A DNA stretch of 20,848 bases from Heterostelium multicystogenum (Eukaryota; Evosea; Eumycetozoa; Acytosteliales; Acytosteliaceae), in the NCBI GenBank assembly GCA_003667245.1, contig RCNN01000485.1, forward strand, positions 1-20,848. Reading direction: 5' to 3'. This document shows positions 1-9,398 of this stretch, one piece after another; positions within the stretch are counted from its first letter, which is position 1; every line of letters begins with the position of its first letter. Under the pieces are notes generated by a model. The model searched no databases. It was not told the DNA's origin and worked only from the letters and a program-made list of their open reading frames with translations. Position numbers and translations under genes: made by a program.

Positions 1-78
1 TAAGATATCATCATCTCTGCATTTGAATATTAATATTAAGGATTTTATGAATTGATTGATTTAGTTACAATTTTACAG
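1..78 (+). other. Intron remainder at the window edge
   Basis: The window opens with TAAGATATC, which looks like a GTAAG donor whose G lies just outside. It runs through AT-rich sequence to a pyrimidine/A tract ending in TTTTACAG at 71-78. The next base starts conserved metallophosphoesterase coding sequence, so these bases are most simply an intron of about 79 nt separating an upstream exon outside the window from the exon beginning at 79. This is inference from splice signals only. Confidence 0.5.
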
Positions 79-1050
79 ATTTGCCACTATGGTGAAACAG
101 ATGAAAAAGATGCAAACTCACAGGATGCACAAACTGTCATTTTAAAGACGGAACCAGATATCGATTTGGCGGTGATGACCGGTGATTGTGTCAGTGGATA
201 CGCATGGAATGGTTCGCAGGGATGGTTCGTCGAGGAAGTACACCCATCTCTTGCAACCATTGATTGCGGCTGATGTCCAGTGGGCTTTGGCCTTGGGAAA
301 TCACGACGATCAAGCGACTACAACAGACGTCAGATCATTGAGTACGACATGTCATTCCCACAGAGTCTTACCCTCCAGGGTCCAAAAGGAATCACTGGTG
401 CATCGAACTACTACATCCCGTCTACAATGGTGATGAACCAGCGATGTTCCTTTACTTTTTTGACTCCAATGATGACAACTGCCAGAACATCACAGGATGG
501 GGATGTGTCTATCCAGATCAGAGTCGATTGGTACATCTCAACATCCAAGGCACTTCAGCAAAAGGTAACTTGACCATTTTAACGTATCTTGACATGTTAT
601 CCTAAAATTATTGTTATATCACACAGTATCAGAAAAAAATTCCAGCCATAGCATTTATGCATATCCCTATTCCAGAGTATTTAGACATGTGGAACTTCTA
701 TCCCGTAAATGGATCGCTAGAAGACACTGGAGGTATGCTGCTTCTCTGTAAACACTGGTCTATTTGCTGCATTCAAGGAGATGGGTGATGTTATTGGTGT
801 ACTCTGTGGACACGATCATAACAACGACTTTATTGGAATGTACAACGGAATTATGCTGGATATGGTAGAAAGACTGGCTATGGTGCATACGGACCACCAC
901 CAGGATGGAAGCATGGTGCCAGATCCTAGAGAGTTTACAGCTTCACCTTTTTCATTCAAGACATGGTTACGTTTCGAAGATGGAACCACTGAAGAAACAC
1001 AAACTCTCCATCAACCAAATGTTGGACAAGAGTGGAACGCCTTGCTGTGA
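79..1050 (+). CDS. Purple-acid-phosphatase-like metallophosphoesterase, 5'-partial, frame-disrupted
   Basis: Calcineurin-like metallophosphoesterase of the type related to plant purple acid phosphatases 28/29; it would hydrolyse phosphate esters at a two-metal centre. Visible motifs in order are CHYGE at the first metal motif (a DLHYGE is expected, with its D in the missing upstream exon or spoiled by an extra C near 85), TGDCVSGYAWNGS at 178-213, ALGNHDDQA at about 286-315, HIPIPEY at 660-680 and CGHDHNNDF at 808-834. The C-terminal end is SFKTWLRFEDG. An intron is likely at 565-626 (GTAACT...ACAG). The conserved protein moves between frames at about 225-235, 310-325, 415-425, the intron/A7 run near 633-639, about 733, 855 and 915-935. 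Each step is one base, and no large deletion is seen. I read it as a real gene damaged by indel errors; a young pseudogene is the alternative. The stop is at 1048-1050. Confidence 0.8.
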
Positions 1051-1357
1051 CACAGTTGGATTCATCAATCACACAATGCTAATCTCAAACTGCAGAACCT
1101 AACGACAAGAATTTCTTCTTAACTCTGGCAATTCCTTTGCCAAAAGCTCATTAATTCAATTCAGTTGTAACTCTACCATCACATTTCAAAGAATCAACAG
1201 ATAATTCAATGTATCAAATGTATATTTTCCAAATTTAATAGAAATCTTTACTACTATTTGTTTTATTTAAAAAAAACAAAGTTAATATTGTTCTTCTTTT
1301 ATATTGGTTTTGTACTCTGGATTGGTGTATCTGGTGACTGGGCTGAATAATCATTTG
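1051..1357. other. Convergent intergenic spacer
   Basis: Non-coding 3' region between the phosphoesterase gene (+) and the disrupted gene on the minus strand. It is AT-rich with A and T runs around 1255-1280. Conserved protein sequence does not continue here and I see no RNA gene. Confidence 0.5.
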
Positions 1358-2620
1358 CTACTTATCTGATTCACTGATTGCATGACTCTTTAATGACTCA
1401 CTTAGGACATCATTGATAAATATAATGAATGAGAAATGATTTTTAGGTATGTCCTTTTCGTAGAAATAGCATCTCCAATATCTTATAGCATCATCTTCTA
1501 ACATTATCATTGAGAGATCAATATCTTCACAACGTTCTTTGGTATCTTTTTTAGTTGCTCCAAACATCTAGTAAATTTTAAATCCATTAGTATTTTTAAT
1601 AAATTTTTCTTCCATTAAACATGATGTACATACTTGTATATATATGGCAACATTTGGTTGAGTATAATCATGAAGAAGCTCTACGATACTTGTATGAATG
1701 TCCTCAAAGTCATTCAAGAATTTCTGAAGACCATGCAAACAATCTTTTACCTACTTCTACTCTCCACGGAGTCTTACTTCGATATTTTTTGAAGTGTACT
1801 ACTCCATCCATCATAATCACCATTTTCTAAATAGGAGAACTTCCTTCTAATAAAATCACACATCTGACTTGAGGTATATTCTTTGGTGGTTTTCTATTCT
1901 TCATCCAACATTTTTCTGGAATAGGTTCATTCATAGTTCTAATAAATTAAAATGTTAAAGATTTGAATTCTTAATATTTGTATAAATAAAATCTTACTCT
2001 AAAAAATCTTGAATAAAAAGGATCTCTCCAAATATACCAAGTTTTAATAGTGAGTTCTTTGGATAGTTTTAAAACCAAACTACCATTTTTTCATGATAAT
2101 ATTGAGAGTTTTCTTTCTTTCTACGAGTTATCCATTCGCACAAAACCAACAACTTTTCGCAATCAAAATAGAACCTATTAAAGAAATATTTTAATTCTCC
2201 TATATTCTTTTTCTCTAAAATTCCTAAAAAACAAGATATATTAGTTATTTCTATACTATCTATTTTATTCTTCAAATATTAATATATACTTGGATGGATA
2301 TTCTTCCAATGATCTCTTCATTTAATCTTTTAGAAACAGCTTTAGGTTCTAAGTAATTCTCAAGTTTAGACCATTTGTAATTTGTAAAAATATCACAATA
2401 TCCAAAAGCATTTGGTGAATCTGTTCTCTTTGATTTGCATCATATATATCTATTGTTTCTCTATTAATATTTTCCTAATTATAAAAAAATAAGTTATCTA
2501 TTAGCTTTCATCAATTTTCATTATTATTAATTAAAATTCAATAGAAATAAGAAAATACTAACCTCTTTGATATAGATAATTTATTCTTTGCAATAGATTA
2601 TTTTTATGTGACATCTCCAT
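1358..2620 (-). CDS. Unrecognised multi-exon dictyostelid gene, frame-disrupted
   Basis: I do not recognise the family. Reading the minus strand from ATG at 2620, exon 1 begins MEMSHKNNLLQRINYLYQR and ends at a GTTAGT donor (intron about 2562-2475). The next block contains TNYKWSKLENYLEPKAVSKR and, one frame over, an amphipathic stretch with EKKNIGELKYFFNRFYFDCE (2069-2275). A second GT-AG intron fits 1997-1939 and a third 1633-1568. The third joins DYTQPNVAIYIQ in phase 0 to MFGATKKDTKERCEDIDLSM, and the protein ends at 1358. Between introns 2 and 3 the plausible protein (DFIRRKFSYLENGDYDGW, then SKTPWRVEVGKRLFAW) changes frame at least twice. The intron placement and helix-rich composition say it is or was a gene, probably a lineage-specific family member. 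A decayed copy is possible, but the same kind of indel affects its neighbours. Confidence 0.45.
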
Positions 2621-3362
2621 TTTTTATTTAATTGAATGAATAGTAAGATACTATTATTATTATAATATTCTACAGTGTACAAACAATACTAATATATGTA
2701 AATATATATATATATTTATATATCTTGTTTATTACTTCATTTAATTATTTTATTTTATATTTTCTAATTTGATATGTTTGTTTTTAGGAATTAAATTATT
2801 TATTACTCATTATTTTTATTAATATTATTAATAATATTATTATTATTATTATAAAACAAAAAAATAAATTGAAAATTAAATTAATATAATTCTAATTCTA
2901 TTTAGTTAGATCTTCATTCATTAATATTTAAAAATAATACTAATACCAAATACAAAACTACACACTCATTAAAATATCCTTTTTTGTAATATTTTAAAAA
3001 ATTCAATGCAATCTTACATTTTTTTTAGACATAAATTACTATGAAATGAAATTTGAATAATAAAAATTATTTTATCAATGCAACTCAATTGACAACCAAA
3101 TAACATTTGCTGATAATTATAAATTTTAAAAAGAGTTTATTTAAATCAAAAAAACCTAACACTATACAAAGATAAATACTAATATCCAATGAGATAATAT
3201 TCATTTATCTATTTTTTGTTTTTTTTAAAATTGTACCCAAGTTTATTTGACTTTGTGATTTTATTTATTATCATACTATGAAATCATTCATATTAAAAAA
3301 GTTGATAGATTTTTCAATTGCATTTTTTTGTTAAAACTTCAAAATAAAAAAGGCTTTTTTTT

Positions 3363-3378
3363 GGTGTCAATTAACACC
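3363..3378. repeat. Small inverted repeat GGTGT-N6-ACACC
   Basis: A perfect 5-bp stem with a six-base loop just after a T8 run. It sits at the left edge of a GC-richer patch (3400-3500) in otherwise very AT-rich sequence. Function unknown; it may be chance. Confidence 0.3.
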
Positions 3379-3611
3379 CAAATTAAATATTAAATATTAA
3401 AAGGGATATTTGCCCGATACTCCTTCATGTGCGGAGGAACTCAATCATCAATGCGTGTTGTTGGCGAACTAATTGTAATGACACTAGCAACAACAACCAA
3501 ACAGCCACCATTAAAAATAACCTGAATCTACAATAGATTTTTATAAAGAACTATTAAAATATTAATAATAATAATAATAATTATTAACAATTGTGTTGAC
3601 TTGATTATATC

Positions 3612-3638
3612 GATTTGATTGATTTGATTGATTTGATT
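3612..3638. repeat. Tandem repeat of GATTTGATT, three exact copies
   Basis: The nonamer GATTTGATT occurs three times head to tail at 3612-3620, 3621-3629 and 3630-3638. Related but imperfect TTTGAT runs recur at about 5932-5986 in the same intergenic region. Confidence 0.9.
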
Positions 3639-4145
3639 GAATAAAATAATATAGAACTTAAAATAAACAATTACTTTTTATTTTATTATCTAAACAATTA
3701 TAAATAATTATTGGAAGTTTTGTTAAAGATAAAAATTAGGAAGTGGAAGAGCAGCGACGACTTCAATAACAATAATAACAACAACAACCAACTACACCAA
3801 TTGAAGCAAACAGCAGAAACAGTGTGTTCAAGAAAGAGATTTTTGAAAACGGTATTGTATAATAATAATAGACTTCAAAGTTGTTAATTTCTTCAGTTTT
3901 CTGCTTCATCTTTAAAACTATATATTTACTCTTCCAGTTCCAACTCTTCTTCCTCTTCTATTATTGTCACATTCTCTGATCAAACATTATCTTGATTAGA
4001 TAGTGAAAAGTGATTAATTATGATAGTTGATCTATCACTTACCATCAGCAAAGAACAATCATCCTAAAATGGATTGTTGATCAAATATAGTGACTTTTAA
4101 ATAAGTTTGTTAATAAAACAACACACAACACCATTTCATCTTTAA

Positions 4146-4161
4146 AATGTGTGTGTGTGTA
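4146..4161. promoter_or_regulatory. GT-repeat tract, possible G-box-like element
   Basis: An alternating GTGTGTGT tract follows AAAAT at 4141-4160, and a CACCCACACA stretch lies at about 4498-4507. GT/CA-rich G-boxes are the sites of the Dictyostelium factor GBF, so either could be regulatory for the gene at 6819. The distance is over 2 kb and no experimental support is available from the sequence. Confidence 0.2.
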
Positions 4162-4409
4162 ACAGTGGTGAGGTCGATTTGATTAAAACTCAACTCTTTA
4201 ATTTTCGACAAGTCATTCCCACTGTCAGTTTTAGTCGACTAGAATGAATACAATCAAACAACTAATAAATAACATTGTCCACTTCCATTCAATCAATTGG
4301 TGCATATTAGCTAGCTATTCAGTTGTCTCCCACCATTTTAATCACTTTTGTTGATCACTTTCCAAGTGAATGTGTTTTGTTCGGCGCGAACGTCGTTGTC
4401 TTGGCTTTT

Positions 4410-4463
4410 GAAATTTGAAAAAACTCAAAAAAAACAAGATTTGTGTTTGTTTTTTTAAATTTC
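4410..4463. repeat. Imperfect inverted repeat, 14 of 15 pairs
   Basis: Bases 4410-4424 (GAAATTTGAAAAAAC) pair with 4449-4463 (GTTTTTTTAAATTTC) with one mismatch, leaving a 24-nt spacer. The arms are AT-only apart from a few bases, so chance in this composition cannot be excluded. Confidence 0.45.
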
Positions 4464-4919
4464 AAATTAATTAAAAATTATAATTTGATGGCGGTACCAC
4501 CCACACATCCTACCTTACAATCAATCGAAGAAACTCATCAAGCAACAGTCTAAAACAACAACTGCGCAAATCTCAATGAGCGACCACCAGAGAAAGAAAA
4601 GGAAAACAAACCAAAATTATTTTTGTCAAGCACACCAAATCGTTTCTCATCTGAGAATAGACTATTCTTTCACATAAACAAACACTAACAATCAAAACAA
4701 ACAAGCAATCATTCAATCAAGCAATCAACCACAACAAAATAAGAAGAAGAGTTGCAAATTTTGTTATAAATTTATTTTATACCAAGATAAATGTTATAAA
4801 AATAAAACAACTTTTACTTTACACTTTTTTTTTTATTTTTTGACAAAGACTACTACCACCAATACCACCACCAACAACACACGACGACACTAACAAGTCA
4901 GGTCAGTCAATCATCAGAT

Positions 4920-4931
4920 CTTTGATCAAAG
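4920..4931. repeat. Perfect 12-bp palindrome CTTTGATCAAAG
   Basis: The sequence is its own reverse complement. The core TTGATCAA recurs elsewhere in the leader, for example around 5157-5164, and resembles paired TTGA half-sites of the kind described for Dictyostelium STAT binding. A regulatory role is only a guess. Confidence 0.3.
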
Positions 4932-6818
4932 CAGCACAACCATCATTTCATTATTTATTAAACTCTTTTAAATAATATAATCTAACATTATATTATAGCA
5001 ATACCATTATCAATCAAAAAACATTTCAAAAGTAAGAGCTATAAACATCCATCATTACAGTATAATCTTCATTCAGTTATTTCCTTCTAATATCCTCTTC
5101 TACTTCCTCTTCACATTGACATTTTAAAACTATAACTTTGTTAATTGTAACTAAATTTGATCAAATAACATTTATCAACCAAACTTGAATCAAGCACTAC
5201 TAGCTTTTTCCACTCCTCTCCTAAAGATAGTAGCTTCTGTACTACTACCACTACCTCCCTACTATCTTTATTACAAATTACAATCTACTTCTCTCCTTCG
5301 ACAACAGCAACGACCAAACCAATTAAAATAGTTAAAATAATTATACAGGTTTTATGTTCTTTTAAATATCCAAACATATAATATAATGTATGATTGACAC
5401 AACTATATTGATATTTGCACTTGCCTTACTGGATAGATATAAATGCTGAACATTCACTGTTTATTTAGTAAAAGTACCCAAGTACATTGTTATTCTTTCA
5501 TTTGTAAAGAGACAAGTGTGTCATATTATTATTATTATTATTATTAGAATAATTAAACTATCATACTGCAACTTCACACCACATTGTTTATATTCTAACT
5601 TCACATAATTAAATATAAAGTAAACAATCACATCTTTACCTTAAATATAATAATAATAATATCCAACCAATTCAAACAAAACAAAACAAACACACCTAAG
5701 TTATCACCCTATTCAATTCTAAACAACACCTATCCCCCCCTCCCCACTCAACAAACAGATCGATTCAACAAATAACAATTCTTACCACTCATTCACATCA
5801 CTCACTCACAGTCAGAAGGAGATGGGTGTTTAATGACAATAGTTCATATTACTCTTGTCAAAGCAATCAATCTCGCTCTCCAACTACTTTTGTGTCATCA
5901 ACAAGTTTATTCCAATGTATTAGTAATAAATTGGTTTGATTTGATTTGATTTGCTTTAACTTTGATTGGATTGATTTGGTTTGATAGATGCTATTGATTT
6001 CATATTAAATTAAAGAAACAGAAGCATATCTAATCTTATGTTCTTTTCTTTATTTATTTATCAATCAATCAAACAAATAAATCATTCATCTAAGGTACCT
6101 ATCAATTGTATACACTTCATCAAAGATTCGTAGTATCATCCTTTTTGGAATGATCGATATGGCTTATGATTGGTACATTTATTATGTTAGTATTGTATTT
6201 TAACCAAATTAGGTCAGCAATTGATTTTGGCTTGGGTTTGTCTAATTCATAACAACCAATAATCAGCATTCCTCATTTATTCTTGTCATAGGCTTCAGAA
6301 ATTGCTCATCCATTCTTGGCTTTCAGTGTTGTTCAACAATTACTAACATTGATTCTTATCCATTCTATTGACTAGTTTAAATATAGATTTTAATAGCCAA
6401 TTAATTTATTTCAAGAGTAAATCTCGTCACATCACAGCAACAACACAGCACAATCATTTGGTTTAATGCATCATCATCAACAATAATCCAACCACCACAT
6501 CATCAATAGCAACACATATTTAAATTATTACCATATTTGGTACATCAATTATTTATCTTCATATTAGATTTAGCATAGGAATCAATCATATTACATCATT
6601 GTAGTAAATCGCCAAACAAAGAAGCAGTAACCAAAATAATCAAATCCAATCCATTCCATTCCATTTCATTTCATTCCAATCAAACTAAATCGAACCAGCA
6701 AAGCCATATAGTTTGTTAACAAGTTGGAATCGTTCAGAAATTTCCTCCACCAACCTGGAAAAAATACAATAGTACACCACCACGTCACAGATAGACTTTT
6801 CAATTATTATTTCTAAAG

Positions 6819-8514
6819 ATGAATAATATTACACAATTGTTTGGAAAGGGAGACCATGTAGACAAAGAGGAGTTGAAGAATGATCTAAGGAATCTACAGA
6901 AATATATCAAGGAAAACAATGCAAAGAAGGTCAAGAAGTTGTTCTCCTCAAAGAAGGGCAAGCACCTGTTGACTTTCACCGATGAGTTGGACCAGAATGC
7001 ATTGATGATGGCCGGACGTGCCAACAATATAGAGATGTTTGAGATCATCCTATCGTTCTATAAGATTTGTAAAATTGACATCAACACACCCGATAAGAAT
7101 GGATACACCTGCTTGCACCACTTTTTCTCGATGCCTGATTTTGGAGCCAAAGATGTTGATGATTTTGCTTGACCAGGAGGATGTCCATGTCAACAGCACC
7201 AATAAGGATCTCAACACTCCATTCCACTATTTCTGCCAAAAGTTCAGATCCAATTCATCGGTCAAGGAGATCTTTGACCGCATGGTCGCCAAAGGAGCCA
7301 ACGTAAATGCAACCAACAAGAACGGTGAGGCACCACTTCACAAAGCGATTTTTAACAATACATTAGCACAGACAATGGTCACATTACTATTGGAGAATCA
7401 CGCACTCGTCAACGTAACCAACAAAAATGGCGAGTCATGTCTACACTACTGCGTACGTATGGGACGTACCGATCTAGTAACTATCCTTCTTAAATTTGGT
7501 GCCGACAGAACTATCACAAAAGACAATCAGTCACTCTATGATATTGCAATTCAGGAGAATTTCACTAAATTGGCCGATCTCCTAAAGGATGGCGTTGATA
7601 TTAACACTGTTCAAAGTAAATATCCCAATATTCAAAGCCCAGAAACACCTATTTACATTTTCTTTTTCTTACAGCCAACGGTGCAGCAACTGAACTAATT
7701 ACACTACTACAAAACCCAGCATTAAGAGAGGATTTCAGAGCATTCTTGAGAGATGAATTGATTTGTGAAGAGAATATTTCATTTTGGCTGGATATCGAGT
7801 CCTACAAGAATATGAAGATCGACTCTGCTCAGAGACTTTTCAAGGAGCTACATAGAATTTATGATAAATATATCGCTGACAACTCTACCGCCGAAATCAA
7901 TGTGCCATACTCGATAAAGAAAGATATCAATAACCTCTTAAAGTCATTGCCACCTTTGTCTGATATTTTGGGAGAAGGATGCAATTCTTCGTCTGGCTCA
8001 ATCGGTTCTGGCGGTGGAAGCAGTAACAACCTTTTGAATACATTACCACCAGCCAACTCACCACTCTTGATTGGATCATCCTCTCCACCCAACGGTACAC
8101 TTTCATCAGCCTCGACTACACCAACATCCACATCCTCCACTTCACTTTCACAAGTTGTTTTATCGACAACTCCACCTACCAGCACTTGCACCACTTCCCC
8201 CAATTCATCGGCAGCGACAAGCCCAACAACAGCCACACCTCCACACTTGTCGATTGACTCCACCTCTACCAGCAGCACAACGAATGAATCTTTCTTCGTC
8301 TGCATCCTCCGTTTCTTCAACAAGCACCTCCACCACCAGTCAGCCATCATCATCTTCTGCACCAGCCTCACCAATCACCAACCCAAGTTATGATTTCCAC
8401 AAAATCCAAACCATTTATAATCCAGCACAACAACATATATTCATGCTAATGGCAACCGATTCACTTTCCAAATATAAAAAGAGATCAAGAAAGAGTAAAT
8501 CTTATATGAATTAA
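6819..8514 (+). CDS. Ankyrin-repeat / RGS-domain protein
   Basis: Predicted GTPase-accelerating regulator of heterotrimeric G-protein signalling. After a Lys-rich helical N terminus (residues 1-50), five or six ankyrin repeats follow, marked by DKNGYTCLHHFF, NKNGEAPLHKAIFNN and NKNGESCLHYCVRMGR. An intron at 7616-7674 (GTAAAT...TTACAG) joins in phase 1 to exon 2. That exon carries the RGS start (REDFRAFLRDELICEENISF, then FWLDIESYKN and EINVPYSIKKD). The last RGS helices (NPAQQHIFMLMATDSLSKYK) come only after a roughly 110-residue Ser/Thr/Pro-rich insertion, so the domain is split. The frame steps by one base near 7140-7156 (inside an ankyrin repeat) and near 8280-8292 (inside the insertion). 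The product would be about 545 residues and ends in a basic tail. AATAAA at 8518-8523 directly follows the stop. The start is the first ATG after an A-rich leader. Confidence 0.85.
7616..7674 (+). other. Intron of the ankyrin/RGS gene
   Basis: The donor is AGTAAAT at 7615 and the acceptor is TTTTTCTTACAG ending at 7674. Removing these 59 bases joins frame 1 to frame 3 in phase 1. It links the last ankyrin repeat directly to the first RGS helix (ELITLLQNPALREDF). Read through, this stretch encodes no conserved sequence. Confidence 0.8.
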
Positions 8515-8561
8515 ATTAATAAACAAGTTATAATATTACATTCTACCTACCTATAATTCTA

Positions 8562-8960
8562 TGTTGTATATGACCGACTCGTCAGGCGACTCATCCTAGC
8601 AACAAACAACTTACCTTTGATAAAAGTTATAGATCTACCCTAGCGGTAATTATATGCGGATGACAGACATAGAACAAAATAGGGTGGTGAGGGATTTGAT
8701 GTTAATGGTCAGCAGAGAGTAGTCATGAATTAAGTTATGGATCTATGATCCACCTTGTATATCTAACTTCATTGATTTCATTACCACGCCAGAATTCCAA
8801 CCATTGAGCAGTAAACTGTCAACCTCTTCCACTTTGAGGGTGGATGTCTTTGGTATATTTACTGCTCGAGGACTATTTCTGGTACCAGCGCACCCATTCT
8901 CATGGGATTCCCACCTAGGGATAATTCAGTAGCTCAGACCTTCCCAAATTAAGTCAACCA
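8562..8960. other. GC-richer structured island; possible ncRNA gene or solo LTR
   Basis: This block has about 40% G+C (24-25 of 60 in two sampled lines) against roughly 20% around it, and no long ORF in any frame. It contains several exact inverted repeats. A TGAC/GTCA hairpin lies at 8571-8584, and TGGATC-TAT-GATCCA at 8738-8752. GAGCAGTAAA at 8806-8815 pairs with TTTACTGCTC at 8858-8867, extendable to 12 pairs with one G-U. CCCAT-TCTC-ATGGG lies at 8893-8906. CGACTC is repeated at 8575 and 8587. Such clustered pairing suits a structured RNA. The left edge TGTTG could instead be an LTR end, but I found no matching right end with a target duplication. Strand unknown. Confidence 0.4.
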
Positions 8961-9398
8961 GTGACATTCTTTCTATTTGTATGTATTGTGATACATCCAT
9001 TTGTTTAATCTAATACAAGTTTCTACTGAACATAATCAAATCTAACATTGCCCCCAAACCAGAACGCACCATCGAACAACTTAAAAATCGATCAAATTCA
9101 TTTGATTTTCATTTTTATGGGTTAATTTGAAGATAACCAACATATAAATAAACGAACAAACATTCATGCTAACCTATTCTATTAAGTTAGTTGCCAATTG
9201 TTGTTTATATATTATTATACAAAATAGAAATCTAAAATCTATACTATATCTTCTACAACATGTTTTAGTTTTAAGTGGTTGTGTGAGAAAATGATTAAAA
9301 AAAGATTAAATTCTAAATCAAATTGATTTGATGATTGATCATGATCACTTTAAAAAAAACTAAAAAAAAAATAGTAAATTAAATTAGATAAATTAATA
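8961..9398. other. AT-rich promoter region of the F-box/LRR gene
   Basis: AT-rich sequence with A-runs (9357-9370) directly before the start codon at 9399, typical of dictyostelid upstream regions. A GATTGATCATGATCAC segment at about 9333-9347 is locally palindromic. No coding sequence is visible. Confidence 0.5.

Larger units (their letters stand above)
2621..6818. other. Long non-coding region upstream of the ankyrin/RGS gene
   Basis: No conserved coding sequence is visible on either strand over 4.2 kb. The left third (2621-3350) is extremely AT-rich with TA, TTA and A/T runs. A slightly GC-richer patch lies at 3400-3500. From about 3730 to 6790 the + strand is rich in CAA, ACA, ATC and CCA words with C far above G; in 5701-5760 I count 25 C and 1 G. 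Simple repeats include GATTTGATT units, ATT runs at 5527-5547 and CCATT/CATTT units at about 6646-6680. It probably holds the promoter and 5' leader of the gene at 6819; an unspliced or intron-containing leader cannot be decided by eye. Confidence 0.6.

Noticed and set aside
1621..1830. Plus-strand ORF of 69 codons
   Set aside because: It overlaps the better-supported minus-strand gene and crosses its third intron. Its peptide has no protein-like features.
4509..4525. Resemblance to the CCTTACAGCAA motif of Dictyostelium class I RNAs
   Set aside because: Only CCTTACA matches, and no flanking terminal stem or upstream DUSE (ACCCATAA-type) element is present.
7859..8374. Minus-strand ORF of 171 codons rich in Val and Glu
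   Set aside because: It is the shadow of the Ser/Thr/Pro-rich repeat-like insertion of the RGS gene on the other strand. The + strand carries the conserved RGS residues.
8571..8600. Hammerhead-ribozyme-like CTGACGAG on the minus strand
   Set aside because: The second core box (CGAAA) and a stem II are missing downstream, so a catalytic core cannot be assembled.
8562..9032. Solo LTR with TGTTG start and GAACA end
   Set aside because: Flanking pentamers are TTCTA and TAATC, so there is no target duplication, and the alternative end at 9047 also fails. Kept only as a rival reading of the GC-richer island.
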